Shown: one piece after another, positions 1-11,394 of the stretch | How the letters are laid out: each line of letters starts with the position of its first letter | How positions within the stretch are numbered: position 1 is the stretch's first letter | From: Xylaria sp. FL1777 | Taxonomy: Eukaryota; Ascomycota; Sordariomycetes; Xylariales; Xylariaceae | Direction: 5' to 3' | DNA length: 64,000 bases | NCBI GenBank assembly: GCA_022578965.1 | Contig: MU400539.1 | Location: 186,001-250,000 of the forward strand | Made by a program: the position numbers and the translations under genes | The notes under the pieces: model-generated | The model's input: the letters and a program-made list of their open reading frames with translations, nothing else | The model's database searches: none | What the model was told of the DNA's origin: nothing

Positions 1-1905
1 CCACTCCCCCGGGCAAAATTCACACCTTTGCTTTCCACAGTTCACACAGTATTCGTCGAGCGCAGCATTCCAAGGCCCGAATCCGCATTCGTTCTATGAC
101 AATCTCATTAACGTGCCCCGTTTAGGTTTCGAGGTGCCGATTTCTTGCTCACACAGTACCAAACGGGTAGATGAGGTAACGCTTTCTTACGGGGCGTAGT
201 ATCATGATGGCGTGAGCTTACTCGTTTCTTCTGAGACATTGGTATCTGGGCGAGCTGTAGGTTGCTCTCGGATAGAATGTGTACCAGGCATTCACAATAT
301 GATCACGAGAACTATTTTCCGTTCGAAATTGGAATGTCTACGATCTATACTGTTAGCCGTTCTACTTGCCCTTGGAGTATTCCGGTTCATCTACCAACAA
401 GGTTGACTTAGTTAGTCAATGTTCGTAGAAGCCCGTTCTATCAGGATGCGTTGCTGCTCAGCAGAGTGATCAAGCTTGACTTGGAACAAGTCCTTCTTGA
501 CCTAGGCTATGATCGAAAGGCACTTATACAATGTACCTTTCGATCAAAGCCGTTGTTGGCAGCGGTATAGCATATTTGTCAGAGGTACCTTTTGATCAAA
601 CACTTGATCACTACGCACTCTAGGTTCGCAGTCTTCTAGCACATAGGGAAATACCATTGGCTTAGCCTGACTAGTTTCATGCATCGAGGCGTCCATGCAA
701 TGATACGAAATGCGGTGAAACCAGCATACAGCCACTCATTAAGTGGTATGAGAAACCGAGGAATTCTGGGACGTTCAACCTGGATAGGTGTCTAAATACT
801 GCTGGCGGTCTTTTGCAGCCGAGAGTGACCGGAGACCGCTATTTAAGTACGACAATACAAGTGGAAAAGCCGAACTAGCTGACCTAAGAAGCCCGAACAG
901 GGCGTTTTCGCTTATCGACGACTTGACGAATCGCGTCTCTTTCCAAAATAAGAGTTCTAGGTTAGATATTTGACATTGTTGTTCTACCAAGAAAGTATGG
1001 TATAAGACCGGTGTATAGCGACACTAGAGCTGGGTTGAAATATTTGCGCGAAAACCTCCCCGAAGGTCAAGCCAGGTCAGATGTCTGTCCAAATGTGCAT
1101 CTAATAGCTGATTACATTAATATTCAACATAGTTGTAGTGCGATTTGGTGAGTTGTGGTGGCTGGGGCTGATACAACCTCACCCCTCATCGGTTAAGCAG
1201 GGAAAAAGTTCTAACGGTGCGACTTACAACGGGATTGGCAAGGCATTGGTAAGCTGCTGAAACCGCAACACAACTTTCAACTGGGTCGAATTGGAACAAT
1301 CCAATTAGAGGTGTGTACAACTCTGGAATCTGCTCTTGACCAACCCAAGGCACCGATTCACGTTTTATAGGCTCAGATTGTTGGTGAGAAACACTGCCGA
1401 TGAACCTTACGTCACAGGCTCGAAAGATGCATACTATAGATGTTATCCATCAAAACATCAGTCTTTCTTGGTCCATACAATATGTACCTTTATATTTAAC
1501 AACCAGCCGTCCATATATGAGGCCATGGTGTACTAAATTGACACAGACCGGAGATGAAGTGGGGAAGATGGTTGCGAAGTTGATTAACTTGTAGGTTCAC
1601 TGAACAGTTGGAGACCATTGACATTGACATTACAATGACAAATTACGCCCTTCTGTCGTCTGAGGTTCGGTGGTCTGCCGGAATCATTCCGCGGCCCACA
1701 TTTACCACGTTCTACACCATGTATTCCTCTTCACCGGCCACATAGTTAAGCACCTATAACTACATAGTCTGATTTAGCTTCGTTTTGATTTGCTAGACTG
1801 CTTCAACAGAAGACGAAAACAGAAGATAGAAACATAAAATAGATTTCCTTAAGTTTCAGCATTCGAGAATCTCCCCACGGTCGACAACACTATTGCCACG
1901 CAGCC
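1..1905. other. Gene-free left end
   Basis: I find no convincing coding region here. The open frames are short, overlap on both strands, and match nothing I recognise. A 13-bp inverted repeat lies at 511-545. The last 100 bases before the decarboxylase start are a plausible 5' leader, rich in A and C. Confidence 0.5.
511..545. repeat. 13-bp inverted repeat (hairpin)
   Basis: Arms gatcgaaaggcac (511-523) and gtacctttcgatc (533-545) are reverse complements with one mismatch around a 9-base loop. A further half-copy (ggtaccttttgatca) follows at about 584-598. No flanking gene explains it. It may be a relic of a mobile element end or chance. Confidence 0.5.
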
Positions 1906-3657
1906 ATGGACTCTCAGCAGTTCCGAGAAGCAGCCATCGCATCCATTGACAACAGTGAGTTCCAGACGATGAATTGCCTACAAAGGCGTATCTGATAGAG
2001 TAACCACGAAGGACTCACACAATTTTTTCATTTCTCAAAGTCGTCAGATATTATGATACGATCGAGGAGCGTCCGGTCTTGTCCACCGTGGAGCCGGGGT
2101 ATCTGAGAAAACTGCTGCCGGAAGAGGCGCCGCAGGACGGCGAGACTTGGGCCGACATCCAGAATGACATCGAAACGAAGGTGCTTCCGGGGATCACCCA
2201 TTGGTACGTTAGGATTGACATGTTCTCTCATAAGCTGTGGCTCGCGGCCTTTATCTGTCAACACTCGTGACTGACCACATCACGGTACCAGGCAATCCCC
2301 TAACTTCCTGGCATGGTTTCCTTCCTCTAGCAGCTTCCCAGCAATGCTGGGCGAGATGTACTCTACGGCCTTCACGGGCGCTGCTTTCAACTGGGTCTGC
2401 TCCCCCGTGGTAACGGAGCTGGAGACTATCGTGCTAGACTGGTTGGCGCGGGCCTTTGCGCTGCCGTCCTGCTACCTGTCGACGGGTCCCACGCACGGCG
2501 GCGGCGTGATCCATGGTACGGCGTCTGAAGCCATCGCGACGGTCATGGTCGCCGCGCGGGATAAGTACCTGCGCGAGGCGACGGCTCACATTACCGATCT
2601 TGCCTATCGCGAAGACGCCATCGCGATGCGGCGCACGAAACTGGTGGCCCTCGGCAGCGCGGCGACGCACTCGGCAACGAAGAAGGCGGCACAGATCGCG
2701 GGCGTCCGGTTTCGCGCCGTCCCCGTGCATGCGGAAGACGGGTACAAAATGACAGGCGCAGAGCTTGGCCGCGCCATCGCCGCGCTGAACGCCGACGGGC
2801 TCGAGGTGTTTTACATTACAGCAACGCTCGGTACGACGGACACTTGCGCCATCGACGATCTCGACAGCATCGCCGACGTAGTGCACAAGATTGCGCCGGC
2901 GGACACTCTAACGCCTGAGGAGAAGCAACGCGGCCAGGGCGAGATCTGGGTGCACGTGGACGCGGCCTACGCAGGTGCCGCCCTCGTGTGTCCCGAGTAC
3001 CAGCATCTGACGCCCGTGCTAGAGCGCTTCCACAGCTACAACACGAACCTGCACAAGTGGCTGCTCGTCAACTTCGACTGCAGCGTGCTGTACGTGCGCG
3101 ACCGCGCCTGGCTGATCGACGCGCTGAGCGTGAACCTCGCCATCCTCCAGAACTCCCACACGGACAGCGGGCTCGTCACCGACTACCGGGACTGGCAGAT
3201 CCCCTTCGGCCGGCGCTTCCGAAGTCTGAAGGTCTGGTTCGTGATCCGCATGTACGGCATCAGCGGGCTGCAGGCGCACATCCGAAAGCACATCAAGTTG
3301 GCCGAAGACTTCGCCGCCATGCTGCGCACCCGGCCTGATCTGTTTGAGATCGTCACAGGCCCGCGTTTTGCGCTTACCACGTTCAAGCTCAAGGGCTTGA
3401 GCCAGGGAGTGACAGATGAGGAAGTCAATGCGCTCACTAAGAAAGCATACGACTACGTGCTTGCTGATGGCCAGATTTTCTTGTCGGGTACCATGGTTGG
3501 AGGTGTGTACGCCATACGGCATTGTCCTGCGACGCCATTTGTGGAGGCGCATCACGTTAAGAAGCACTTTGAGGTTTTCGTTACAATTGCTGAGAAGACA
3601 CTTGCTGAAGCCCGAGGTGAGCAGCAAGACAATATATCACGACCAGTAATATCGTAG
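1906..3657 (+). CDS. Aromatic-L-amino-acid decarboxylase-like PLP enzyme (group II)
   Basis: Three exons (1906-1954, 2041-2203, 2292-3657) give 525 aa, a normal length for the tryptophan/DOPA decarboxylase family. The join restores HWQSPNF, the family's conserved substrate-pocket stretch. The PLP-binding lysine is Lys326 in NLHKW; Asp294 (VDAAYAG) binds the pyridine nitrogen, and His197 (ATHSA) is the ring-stacking histidine. The C-terminal DYRDWQIPFGRRFRSLK stretch is diagnostic. Family members convert aromatic amino acids to amines in the cytosol. Oddly, the flexible-loop catalytic Tyr (pig DDC Tyr332) is replaced by Ile355, exactly 29 residues after the lysine as in the pig enzyme. Substrate and even reaction type are therefore open. 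An insertion of about 18 residues (around PEEKQRGQGE) precedes the Asp motif. The exon 3 third position is very GC-rich. Confidence 0.92.
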
Positions 3658-4023
3658 AAAGATGGACATTAGGCATACTTATAGATAGATAGATATATAT
3701 TCATTCCTTGACCCCTCCGTGCTCGACAATATTAGCTATACATGTAGTCTACCCATTCCGTGTACGCTAGACATGCGAATTGATCCCAATCATAAATCAT
3801 GATAACCGTGCTTGATGTTTTGGGCCCTGATGCTCATACTCGTTAATCATAAATCTTTACCCACTTTCTGTTACATAACTCATCAGAATGTCAACTTCGG
3901 GTTCTCATGTAACAATCCCTTTACTCGTGTATCTTTCTCTTTTGGTATTAATCCCAGGAAAGATAGGAATGGTTGTGTAGGGTGCTGTGGTAGGCGGTTT
4001 ATTTCCACCGTTGCCGTCGACGG
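3658..4023. other. Convergent intergenic gap
   Basis: This gap separates the 3' ends of the decarboxylase and the charged hypothetical gene. It holds a short GATA-repeat tract (about 3682-3700) and AT-rich sequence suitable for polyadenylation of both genes. Nothing else is visible. Confidence 0.5.
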
Positions 4024-4584
4024 TTACCACGAGTCGCGACGACTTCTGCGACGACCGTCAAGATCGAGGCCTCTCGGGTCACCGTATTGGCTCCCGTATC
4101 GATAGGTATCTCGGATGTCGTGTCGCGGCATTTGAACACGATATCCGTCGAAATCACGCCTCGTATCACCACGATAATCTAAAGACTGGAGACGCCGTGG
4201 ATCGCGAGCATAGCTCTCCGACGCGCCCCTGTCGTCCTTTCTGCCCGTTCGGCTTCTCTCCGGGGCCCTATGTCCACGGCGAGAGTCGGGTGATCTGTCG
4301 TGATATTCCTTCTCGCGCCGGCCACGACCACGGCAACTATCTCGATCTCGATCTCGATCGTCTCGCTTCGTCCGCTCCGCTTCCTCTTTGTCGTTCCTCT
4401 CTTCGCGCTTTTTCACCTGCTTCTCTATGTCCCACGCCAGGGTCAGCCCTATCAGGCCCAGCGTAGCGACCTGTGCGAAGCTGAATGGATGCTCTTTCTC
4501 GAGCTGTTTCCGGGTCTGGCGGTGTTCGGGGTGAGCCCGTGACGGGAGAAGATTCCGTGGATCGGCGGACGGTGACAGTCTCAT
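4024..4584 (-). CDS. Conserved-looking hypothetical protein, RD/RE-rich
   Basis: A single-exon frame of 186 aa. Residues about 30-55 contain a short hydrophobic stretch (FAQVATLGLIGLTLAWDI) followed by a basic/acidic helix, then a long low-complexity tail of Arg, Asp and Glu repeats. The hydrophobic piece could be one membrane helix with a charged cytosolic tail, and I recall similar layouts in unnamed fungal proteins, but no function follows. Coding is supported by the ordered change from hydrophobic to charged composition; low complexity makes a chance frame possible. Confidence 0.55.
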   Translation of the reverse strand: MRLSPSADPRNLLPSRAHPEHRQTRKQLEKEHPFSFAQVATLGLIGLTLAWDIEKQVKKREERNDKEEAERTKRDDRDRDRDSCRGRGRREKEYHDRSPDSRRGHRAPERSRTGRKDDRGASESYARDPRRLQSLDYRGDTRRDFDGYRVQMPRHDIRDTYRYGSQYGDPRGLDLDGRRRSRRDSW

Positions 4585-5707
4585 TGCTGTTACGCGATGA
4601 TGCAGAGAGCTTATTAGATGTGACGTATTTGTCTGAAGAAAATGATTATTTATAAGTGGTAAACCCTAATTGGGATGAAAATGATGCTTTAGTGCCAAAG
4701 GGTATTTTAATTTTATTTTGCTTGACTTGATGTTGAAAAACACCATTTCGATTCTTCCCACCCACCGCAAAGAGGGCCATCCTCCCCTTTAAGTAGCGCC
4801 GAAGGACGGCGTCTAGCGTAGACGGCATCGTGATGGTAAAACATGGTACATGGGTCCAAGGCCGCAAAGCAGCACGAAAAGTGCATCATCAAACAGGTGA
4901 GAACTGCCTGCGATTCGACGGCTCGAATCGTGGAACCGGGGAGCTACCTGTAGAGTGGGACACCGATGTCTTACTTACTGCGTACGCATACAATGAGGCC
5001 GATACTATGATGTCATAGCTCAGCGAGAACTAGTGCGCCACGGTATTGGATCACTGACTACGGAACAAGGGTTCTCGTGGGTCTCACCGCGCTAAAACCT
5101 GGAGTTTTGAGCTTTCGGTAAGCGTTGCCGATCCCCTATCGTCATTGTTCACCTTGGCACAGGTTTGTCAGAACTAGGGCGGCAGAGTTTTTGTCCGTGT
5201 CTGCTGTCCAGCACATCTCTACTTTATTTTCTAGATCTCTATTTCTTCAATTGCTATCTGGTAGAAACACTAAGCACAATTAGAGCTCAGTTGGTGAAGA
5301 TGATGTAGTTGAAAGGGAGTACCAGGAGTAGGCGAAGGGATCAGACTGTCACTAGACGACTTGCCTCTATTGGACGATTGGACGCTGTTTACCCTATGAG
5401 AAGGCAAAATCCCAAGATTACCAACTTACATCGTGTTTTAGAAACATCTTGAGAGAGAGCACAAGAACTGCCTTGCCTCCTTAAGCCCTGTCTGTTTTTA
5501 ATTGGTCAAGCTTGAGTCTACAGTTTCCATTATCACCAAACATCAACAAACGCCACACAAACAAACATCTCCCTTCTCAGATTAATCCGACTTTTCTTGG
5601 CCTCCCTTGAATATCTTAAATATCGTAGAGTTGACGCTCGTTACCTTTCCGTCATCTTGTATCCTAACCCCTGTAACTTTATCAAGCTCACTTTCAATTA
5701 TCTCATT
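4585..5707. other. Intergenic region upstream of F-box gene
   Basis: No supportable gene. The short frames here show no family features. The last 200 bases before 5708 are C/A-rich and free of long frames, as expected of a fungal 5' leader. Confidence 0.4.
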
Positions 5708-7064
5708 ATGGATCGGCTTCCCCTTGAAATGCTCCAGCAAATACTTGCATGCCTTTACGACTTGAAATCGTTAAGAAACGCTGCCCTATCCAGCCGTATT
5801 TTATTTAACGCCTTCAAGAGTGCCGAAGTACTAATTACAAGCAGCATTTTCTTGCGCCAGATTCATTATAGCGTGTTGCCAGAGGCTATAATAGTTAACC
5901 AATCCTGGAGCATACGCAGACCTTCGCTTGCTGAAGCGGTAGAGTTCGCTAAGAAGCTCAAGCACAGAGAGCCCGTCCGAACGAAATGGAATATTGCCGA
6001 TGCTTGGCCTTTGGTGCAGTTTCATGAGAAGGTCAGCTACCTTGCTTCGCAAGCTGCTCATGAGGCGTTCGCATGTCAGCCTCGCTTGTTAACGAAGAGA
6101 GTCTCGCCTGTGCCTACTTGCGGGGAGATGTGTCGCTTCGAGCGAGCGATTTACCGGTTCCAGCTCTACTGCAACATGGCCGGCGATAGATTGGAGGTTC
6201 ACGAGACGGGTCACCTGAATATATTCCTTGAATGCTTCGCTACTTGGGAGAACGAGCAACTCGCTTGTATTCGCGAATTTTTTGTACGGATGGTTTCTAG
6301 ACGTAAGTGAATCCAACATGCTGTGGGACGCCGAAAGAATATCGCTCCCGACTAATACGCAAATTCTTGCAGCTTTCAATTGTCTTGTTGAGCATGATGT
6401 CACCTGGGGCTATTGGAGAGTCGGTTACATAGACAAACCCTGGTCGGAATATGCACTAGAAATCATGTGTGATGGTATAGAGAGAATCTATTCTCTGTCA
6501 CAAGCCTTAAATTATACGCAGCTGCATGCTTTATTGAGCGGTGGGGAAGAGAGGGAGAATACACCCCTTCGTGTATCTGGTTTTGTATTTTCCCGACTTG
6601 AGAAAGACCCGAATCCTCTAGTCCCAACCCATATACCACTAATGGGAATGCAAGCAAAGCATAGAAAGCTCTTGTACGGCAAACCGTTCTACGAAGATCC
6701 AGATCCCGGGCCGATGGCCATGTGGGAGTGGATGAACCGCGGTCGACACCCAGGTAATACGGTGAGTAACTTACTTATGATAGCTCACCGGCAGTGGGCA
6801 TATCCATTTTGGGACCTTTCACGGCTCCAGGCGGCTCGTTTGCTGGGAGATTTTTGGACATATGGGCTATGGCCCAAAGAGGACCCGGAACTGGAGCAGT
6901 ATAAGGAACCAGAACGTTTAGCACGACTAGAAGCATCGCGTGAGGAGAGAAGGAGTATCCGGATAGCTGGAGGCACTGGTTTCTACAGCCCTCAGGATAA
7001 AAGTAGAATCAAATGGGACGTTCGTAATAAGATAGTGTCAGGGACTAAGGTTGCAGCAGGGTAG
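5708..7064 (+). CDS. F-box-like protein
   Basis: Two exons (5708-6302, 6373-7064) give 428 aa. The start chosen is the Met of MDRLPLEMLQQILACL, because an F-box of the fungal type (LPxEx2xxI, then LKSLRNAALSSR) begins immediately; an upstream in-frame Met exists at 5597 but would place the F-box unusually deep. The 70-bp intron (GTAAGT..GCAG) joins frames cleanly. The C-terminal two thirds contain the WDLSRLQAARLL type of ending seen in many fungal F-box proteins of unknown target. The F-box would bind Skp1 and present substrates to an SCF ubiquitin ligase. Target unknown. Confidence 0.75.
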
Positions 7065-8432
7065 AAGCAGCTTAATTGTGGGGAGACAGTCTAGTATTTA
7101 CTATATAAAGCTGAGTTCCCTCCCAACACTTCTTGGGGGGACTCAGGAATCAATAATATTGAGCCCTTACCCATACTACGACCTGGCAGCTACCCTCCTG
7201 TGACCCAACTTCACTCTGGAGACAAACACTTCTGACAGATAGAGAGGGGATAATGGCGTTTTATATAATCCCGTTCTCTTGAAAAGGCTAAGAGATTCCT
7301 GAAGGGTTTTATTGTAGATACAGTCTGATTAAATCTCGTTAAAAAAAAAACTTCATATGAACAAGAAGATTAAACAAGGCTACACCACAAAGCATGGCAA
7401 TTAGATGATCCTAGACTACCTTAATCCCAGCCAAGTCCACACCGAGACCTATGGACTTAAATAAAAGCTCCAGACCCCGTGCTCCATAGCCGCGAGACTG
7501 ATCAAGCTATCAACGCCGACTCTGTTTAGCCAGTAGGCCAAGAAGAGAAGAGCAAGGAGGAGAGGTCATATTATCATGTTACGCTGCTATATTAGAGGAA
7601 AGGAGAAGTCTCGGTTCACTTGTGAGGTTTGGTTGTCGTTGCCCTAGGCCGACGATCCCTCCTACCGGATTCGCTTGGATCATACCTGATCGTACCAGGA
7701 CCCAGTTTCTTGACTGAGGGTTCTGACGAAACCACAGAGACTTTCTCTTCAGACAGCGCCGAAGGGATCACCGTAGATGCACTTCTCCGTGAGATCTACG
7801 CACTCTTCTATATTGATGCTGGGTGGTCGATTTGATAAACGAAGGCCCTCTTATTTGCCTGTTGCAGTCTTTTAACTCACGTCTAATTAATCCCGATTTT
7901 TATGACGTAGGTACTGTGCCCAGTAAAACAACAACAATGGTACGCTCAGATAAATTCTGTATTTCGAAACCTCTAACTCTAAGGTGAATCTAAGAAAGTG
8001 GCTGTATTACAACTCTAAATGGAGTGCGATAGCTAATGATTGCGATAGCACTCTTCTATTGAGCGGGAGGCAGGATACGACATTGTCACCTAATCGAATA
8101 ACTCCTCATCGATTTTACACATGGAAACTCACAATGAATTATTGACATATAAATAGCTCACCGGACCAAATTAATTCAAAATAACTCTGTAAAATAAACA
8201 GCCAGACATTTTGTGCAATTCTCACTCTGGGTTAATCTCCATAAGTTTGCTGCTGTTGATGTTGATCGCATCTTCATGCCATTACTTCTAGTAATGCGAG
8301 AAATGCCAACCTGGTCATTTGCTCTTATTCTAAAGCGACTCGGGTTTTAGCGGGGCAAATAAATGTGCAATGCCTCCAAACACGGTGAGAAACTGAAAGC
8401 TAAGTTAACAAAGTACTCGACGTACACAATAT
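7065..8432. other. Gene-poor AT-rich gap
   Basis: No gene can be supported. A run of ten A's lies at about 7341-7350. A 68-codon frame at 7629-7835 has no recognisable feature and is not annotated. Confidence 0.4.
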
Positions 8433-9093
8433 CTATCTATCATATGGTGGACTAACCACTTCGTCAAGAAATTGGAAGTGAAGAGGCAAAGCAATGTATG
8501 AGTCTCCGTCGTAGAAGGCCCTCAAGATGTGCCAGAAGCCTCCAAACGTCCCGGTCGAGAAAATGTCGTTGAAGAACCTAAGGCGACTCATCAAGAAGCT
8601 GGCGTAGGACGGACACGGGAGTTTGGAAAACGCAGTGTTCTGATTGAAGCGCGGCGGGCATTACTTACATAGCTTTATAAAGACCTGCAGGGTCAGGTCT
8701 CTCGCGAAGAATGACGCTCTCCCCCTTGAAAGAGATGAAGCTGTGCACAATCCTGCGTGGCACGAATAGCGCGGGGTCGCCGGCCTTCAGAATCACCTTG
8801 TCGCCATTCAAGGTCAATTCGATCCTACCCTCAATAACACTGAGATACTCGGCGTGCTCCTTGATTAAAGCAGATTCTCTTAGCAAATACTTATAAGAGC
8901 GAAATACTCATTGGGTTCTATCAATACTTACCTTGTGCCAATGCGGTGGGATGTTAAGTATCTCTTCGCCAGTGCAGATTGTGTCCATTGCATATCGATT
9001 GACCGAATCTTCGGGCTCTGATTCGTCTATAGTAATATTCATGGTAATGCCCTTCCCTACCCCGAGAGTTTTTAAGACCTTGACGGAACTCAT
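8433..9093 (-). CDS. Cupin-2 domain protein
   Basis: Three exons on the minus strand (9093-8932, 8859-8669, 8598-8433; introns 72 and 70 bp) give 172 aa. Splicing yields a complete first cupin motif: His51 and His53 (PPHWHK), Glu58, and Gly65 spaced as G(X)5HXH(X)4E(X)6G. The second motif supplies His93 (VPRRIVHSF). These four side chains would bind one metal ion. Exon 3 adds FFNDIF...GGFWHILRAFYDGD, an ending typical of small fungal cupin proteins. Neither half looks like a whole gene unless spliced. Such proteins include dioxygenases, isomerases and sugar-binding forms, so the reaction is not assignable. Confidence 0.82.
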
Positions 9094-9964
9094 TTGGACT
9101 TTTATTTAATTAAGAATGCCTTCTAGGTCTCTGAAATCGTAGCTAGTCGCCTTTAGAGGATATATATACGTCAGGTCAATCATAAGATAATGCAGGAAAC
9201 GAGATGAAAGCATATTAGAATCGGGTACCTCGAAAGCAAAAGGGACTAAGGCAATTCAGGTGGTGGTTAAATGATTCTATTTTGGGCACGAGGGGAGGGG
9301 GATTAGGACATAAAGGGACAAACCTACCCTACTCTCGCTAAAATCCCTACTAGTATAGTGCACTAAAACTAACTAATCATAAAGTAGAATTTAATCAACA
9401 TTATATAGTAGCTATATATAGATCTAGTAGTTAGATGGCCGTCAATATGTCGTAAGTTCATTTCTAAGTACTACAAAATAAGGATGCTCTTGCAAATAGC
9501 CTTTTCCTCTAGAGAATTGTTAGTGAAGTAGACAGCACTGGCTTCGCTGGATGTTGCAAAAAATGACAAACCATTCTTACTTTAGAAGATGTTTCGGTTA
9601 CAGAAGGAGTTAAAGCACGGTTTTATACAGCCCGGACGGAGAAATCTAAACGGCACCACAGTCTGCATATACAGATTGGTCCGTGGATATCCCTGATCTG
9701 ATGATACGCCCACCTGATCCGCAATGTGGTCAAGTATCTAGCTTCAGAGGAATCCACATCGGATATTATGAGCAAGTGATGGTAGTTCGGGATCTCGCTA
9801 GGAGATTGACTTATATGGCAATTCAAGCAAGATAGATGCTCGACGGTTTGGCCGGGGAAGATGTGAGTTAAGGATCACAAAGCCTGTGTCTTCCCAGTAT
9901 CCTTGGCAATAGGCATCTTATATGACTAAGAAGACAAATAGAATCTGTCTTTGAAATACATAGA
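9094..9964. other. AT-rich gap, possible relic sequence
   Basis: No intact gene. A stretch near 9600-9850 keeps moderate open frames on both strands and could be the decayed 5' part of the TPR pseudogene that follows, but I cannot show it. Confidence 0.3.
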
Positions 9965-10490
9965 ATGGTTGTTTCTTTTCAGGCGTCAATGTCGAGGAGT
10001 GACGAAGATGAGAGTATCTGGAGTATCAACGAAATAGGACAAATGTATTGTCATTTAGGACAATTAAAAAAATCCGAAGAGATGCAGGGGAAAGTGCTGG
10101 CTATAGTGACTAGAGGGCCACCAGGAGCTCACATGGGCGTTAAATATACTACTTAATACGCTTCCAAAACAGGGCCGATTCCAAGAAGTTCTCGTCTTGC
10201 ACTAAAACACCTATGATACTTGTAGGCGGGATCTTGGTGGTGGACATCCGTACACCTTGTAGTCCTGTAGTGATCAGCAATGTGTTGTTTGTCCAGAGCT
10301 GTTTCGAAGACGTTTTGAAGTGGTCTGCCTTGTCGTATAGAGGTTGGCTAGCTATGCTAGGGCCCGAAAACCCGTATAAGTTATGGTACTTGATCGATTT
10401 GGTGATGGGGGTTCAAGACATTTGGGAGATGTACTGAAGCACTTCAGATGCAGCTTTCAACATTGCAAGCTCAAGGTGTCCTCGGCCTAA
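9965..10490 (+). pseudogene. Decayed TPR (kinesin light chain-like) repeat gene
   Basis: Fragments in different frames read as consecutive tetratricopeptide repeats. About 10017-10150 gives WSINEIGQMYCHLGQLKKSEEM followed by AHMGVKY and a stop. Another frame gives LGGGHPYTL near 10235-10252. Another at about 10300-10410 gives LKWSALSYRGWLAMLGPENP. A last frame gives HLGDVLKHFRC up to about 10488. In intact fungal TPR proteins these blocks follow in the same order in one frame. At least two frameshifts and a stop therefore break the gene. Such repeats usually sit behind NACHT or NB-ARC domains in fungal NLR-like proteins, but no nucleotide-binding domain is visible here. Confidence 0.6.
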
Positions 10491-10809
10491 ATCATAAACA
10501 TATCATATGGGTCAGAGAGACAATCAATGGGCTTTGAGTCACCTGAAAATGCTTCCATATGGAATAAACCTTTTTTTGTGTGCGAGTACTAGGGCAACAT
10601 TCCTTTACTCCCTAACAACACTGATTTGAAGCTCACACGATTAATGATCTTTATAACAGCTTTACACAGATCATTCAATTAATTGACGCCATAGTTGTCG
10701 TTCGAATATAGGATGCAGCGATATTTCCGGTAGTGTAACGGCTCTGTTGTCGATGGTTATACCTTCCAGTCCAAGGCCAGTAGGGAGGTTCCACCCAATC
10801 TCCTCCACT
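10491..10809. other. Intergenic gap
   Basis: Nothing supportable. The sequence continues AT-rich to about 10720 and then becomes the 3' flank of the minus-strand gene at 10810. Confidence 0.4.
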
Positions 10810-11394
10810 TTACACTTCCACAAATTCCCAGAGCGCAGCTTCGGCGCTGGATGTGACGTCGACCAAACTTCGGCCGTCCTGGCCAATGCCTACCCATCTC
10901 AGCGACAACCAATGGGGTGACTGGAGATGGCATCCCTCGTTTCCCTGGGCGGCGACTACGAACCATTCCCACGGTAGGTGAAGCTTCTCCGTGGCGCGAA
11001 AAGCGAAGTTCCCATCGCGTCCCAAAAAGTTGTTTGAAACGGTTTCGCGGAATCCAACCCAGCCTAGCGTTTGCACACAATCCCAGTAGCATCCGTTTTG
11101 TGGATCGGAGTTCTCTTCCAGGCCGAGGCGTCCATGGTTGAGGCCGATGACCTTGCCCGACTCTCGATGGCGGATCATGTATGTTTGTCCTGGAGTTGGT
11201 GCGCGCGGGCTGAAGCTGACATGGGCACAGGGGGAATCGCTGTGCGACGAAGGACCATGTTCTGTCGTATGTGTGGGAGTGTAAGCCGTGCTGGAATCGT
11301 CAGATGCATCTGATGCATTGCTATCCTTTTCATGACGGGTATCCATGACTGCGGCTAGGAGTTGAGATTGGATGTCGAGCTGGTGGTTGTGCAA
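10810..11394 (-). CDS. Conserved fungal protein of unknown function (possible beta-trefoil)
   Basis: A single-exon frame of 194 aa. Residues 1-65 are a Ser/Thr/His-rich, probably disordered leader. Residues about 68-194 form a compact domain: TYMIRHRESGKVIGL, GCYWDCVQTLGWVGFR, NNFLGRDGNFAFRA, PWEWFVV, then GGxx-type loops and a final ALWEFVEV. This pattern of W/F-rich strands with a FLGxDG motif is one I recognise from small uncharacterised ascomycete proteins with a fascin- or trefoil-like look. No catalytic residue is evident. No signal peptide or membrane helix. The Met at 11346 is an alternative start. Confidence 0.75.
   Translation of the reverse strand: MHNHQLDIQSQLLAAVMDTRHEKDSNASDASDDSSTAYTPTHTTEHGPSSHSDSPCAHVSFSPRAPTPGQTYMIRHRESGKVIGLNHGRLGLEENSDPQNGCYWDCVQTLGWVGFRETVSNNFLGRDGNFAFRATEKLHLPWEWFVVAAQGNEGCHLQSPHWLSLRWVGIGQDGRSLVDVTSSAEAALWEFVEV

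Noticed and set aside
2434..2886. 150-codon frame antisense to the decarboxylase, and similar long antisense frames in GC-rich exons (39666-40064, 62464-62769, 63070-63426)
   Set aside because: They mirror high third-position GC in real exons and have no family features.
3812..4466. Frames of 97 and 159 codons on the plus strand
   Set aside because: They overlap the charged hypothetical protein antisense, and composition follows its Arg codons.
6762..6802. Possible extra intron in the F-box gene (GTAATACG..CGGCAG)
   Set aside because: Only about 41 bp, shorter than usual for fungi, and the unspliced frame reads through naturally.
7629..7835. 68-codon frame
   Set aside because: No domain, no promoter or intron support, and surrounding DNA is gene-poor.
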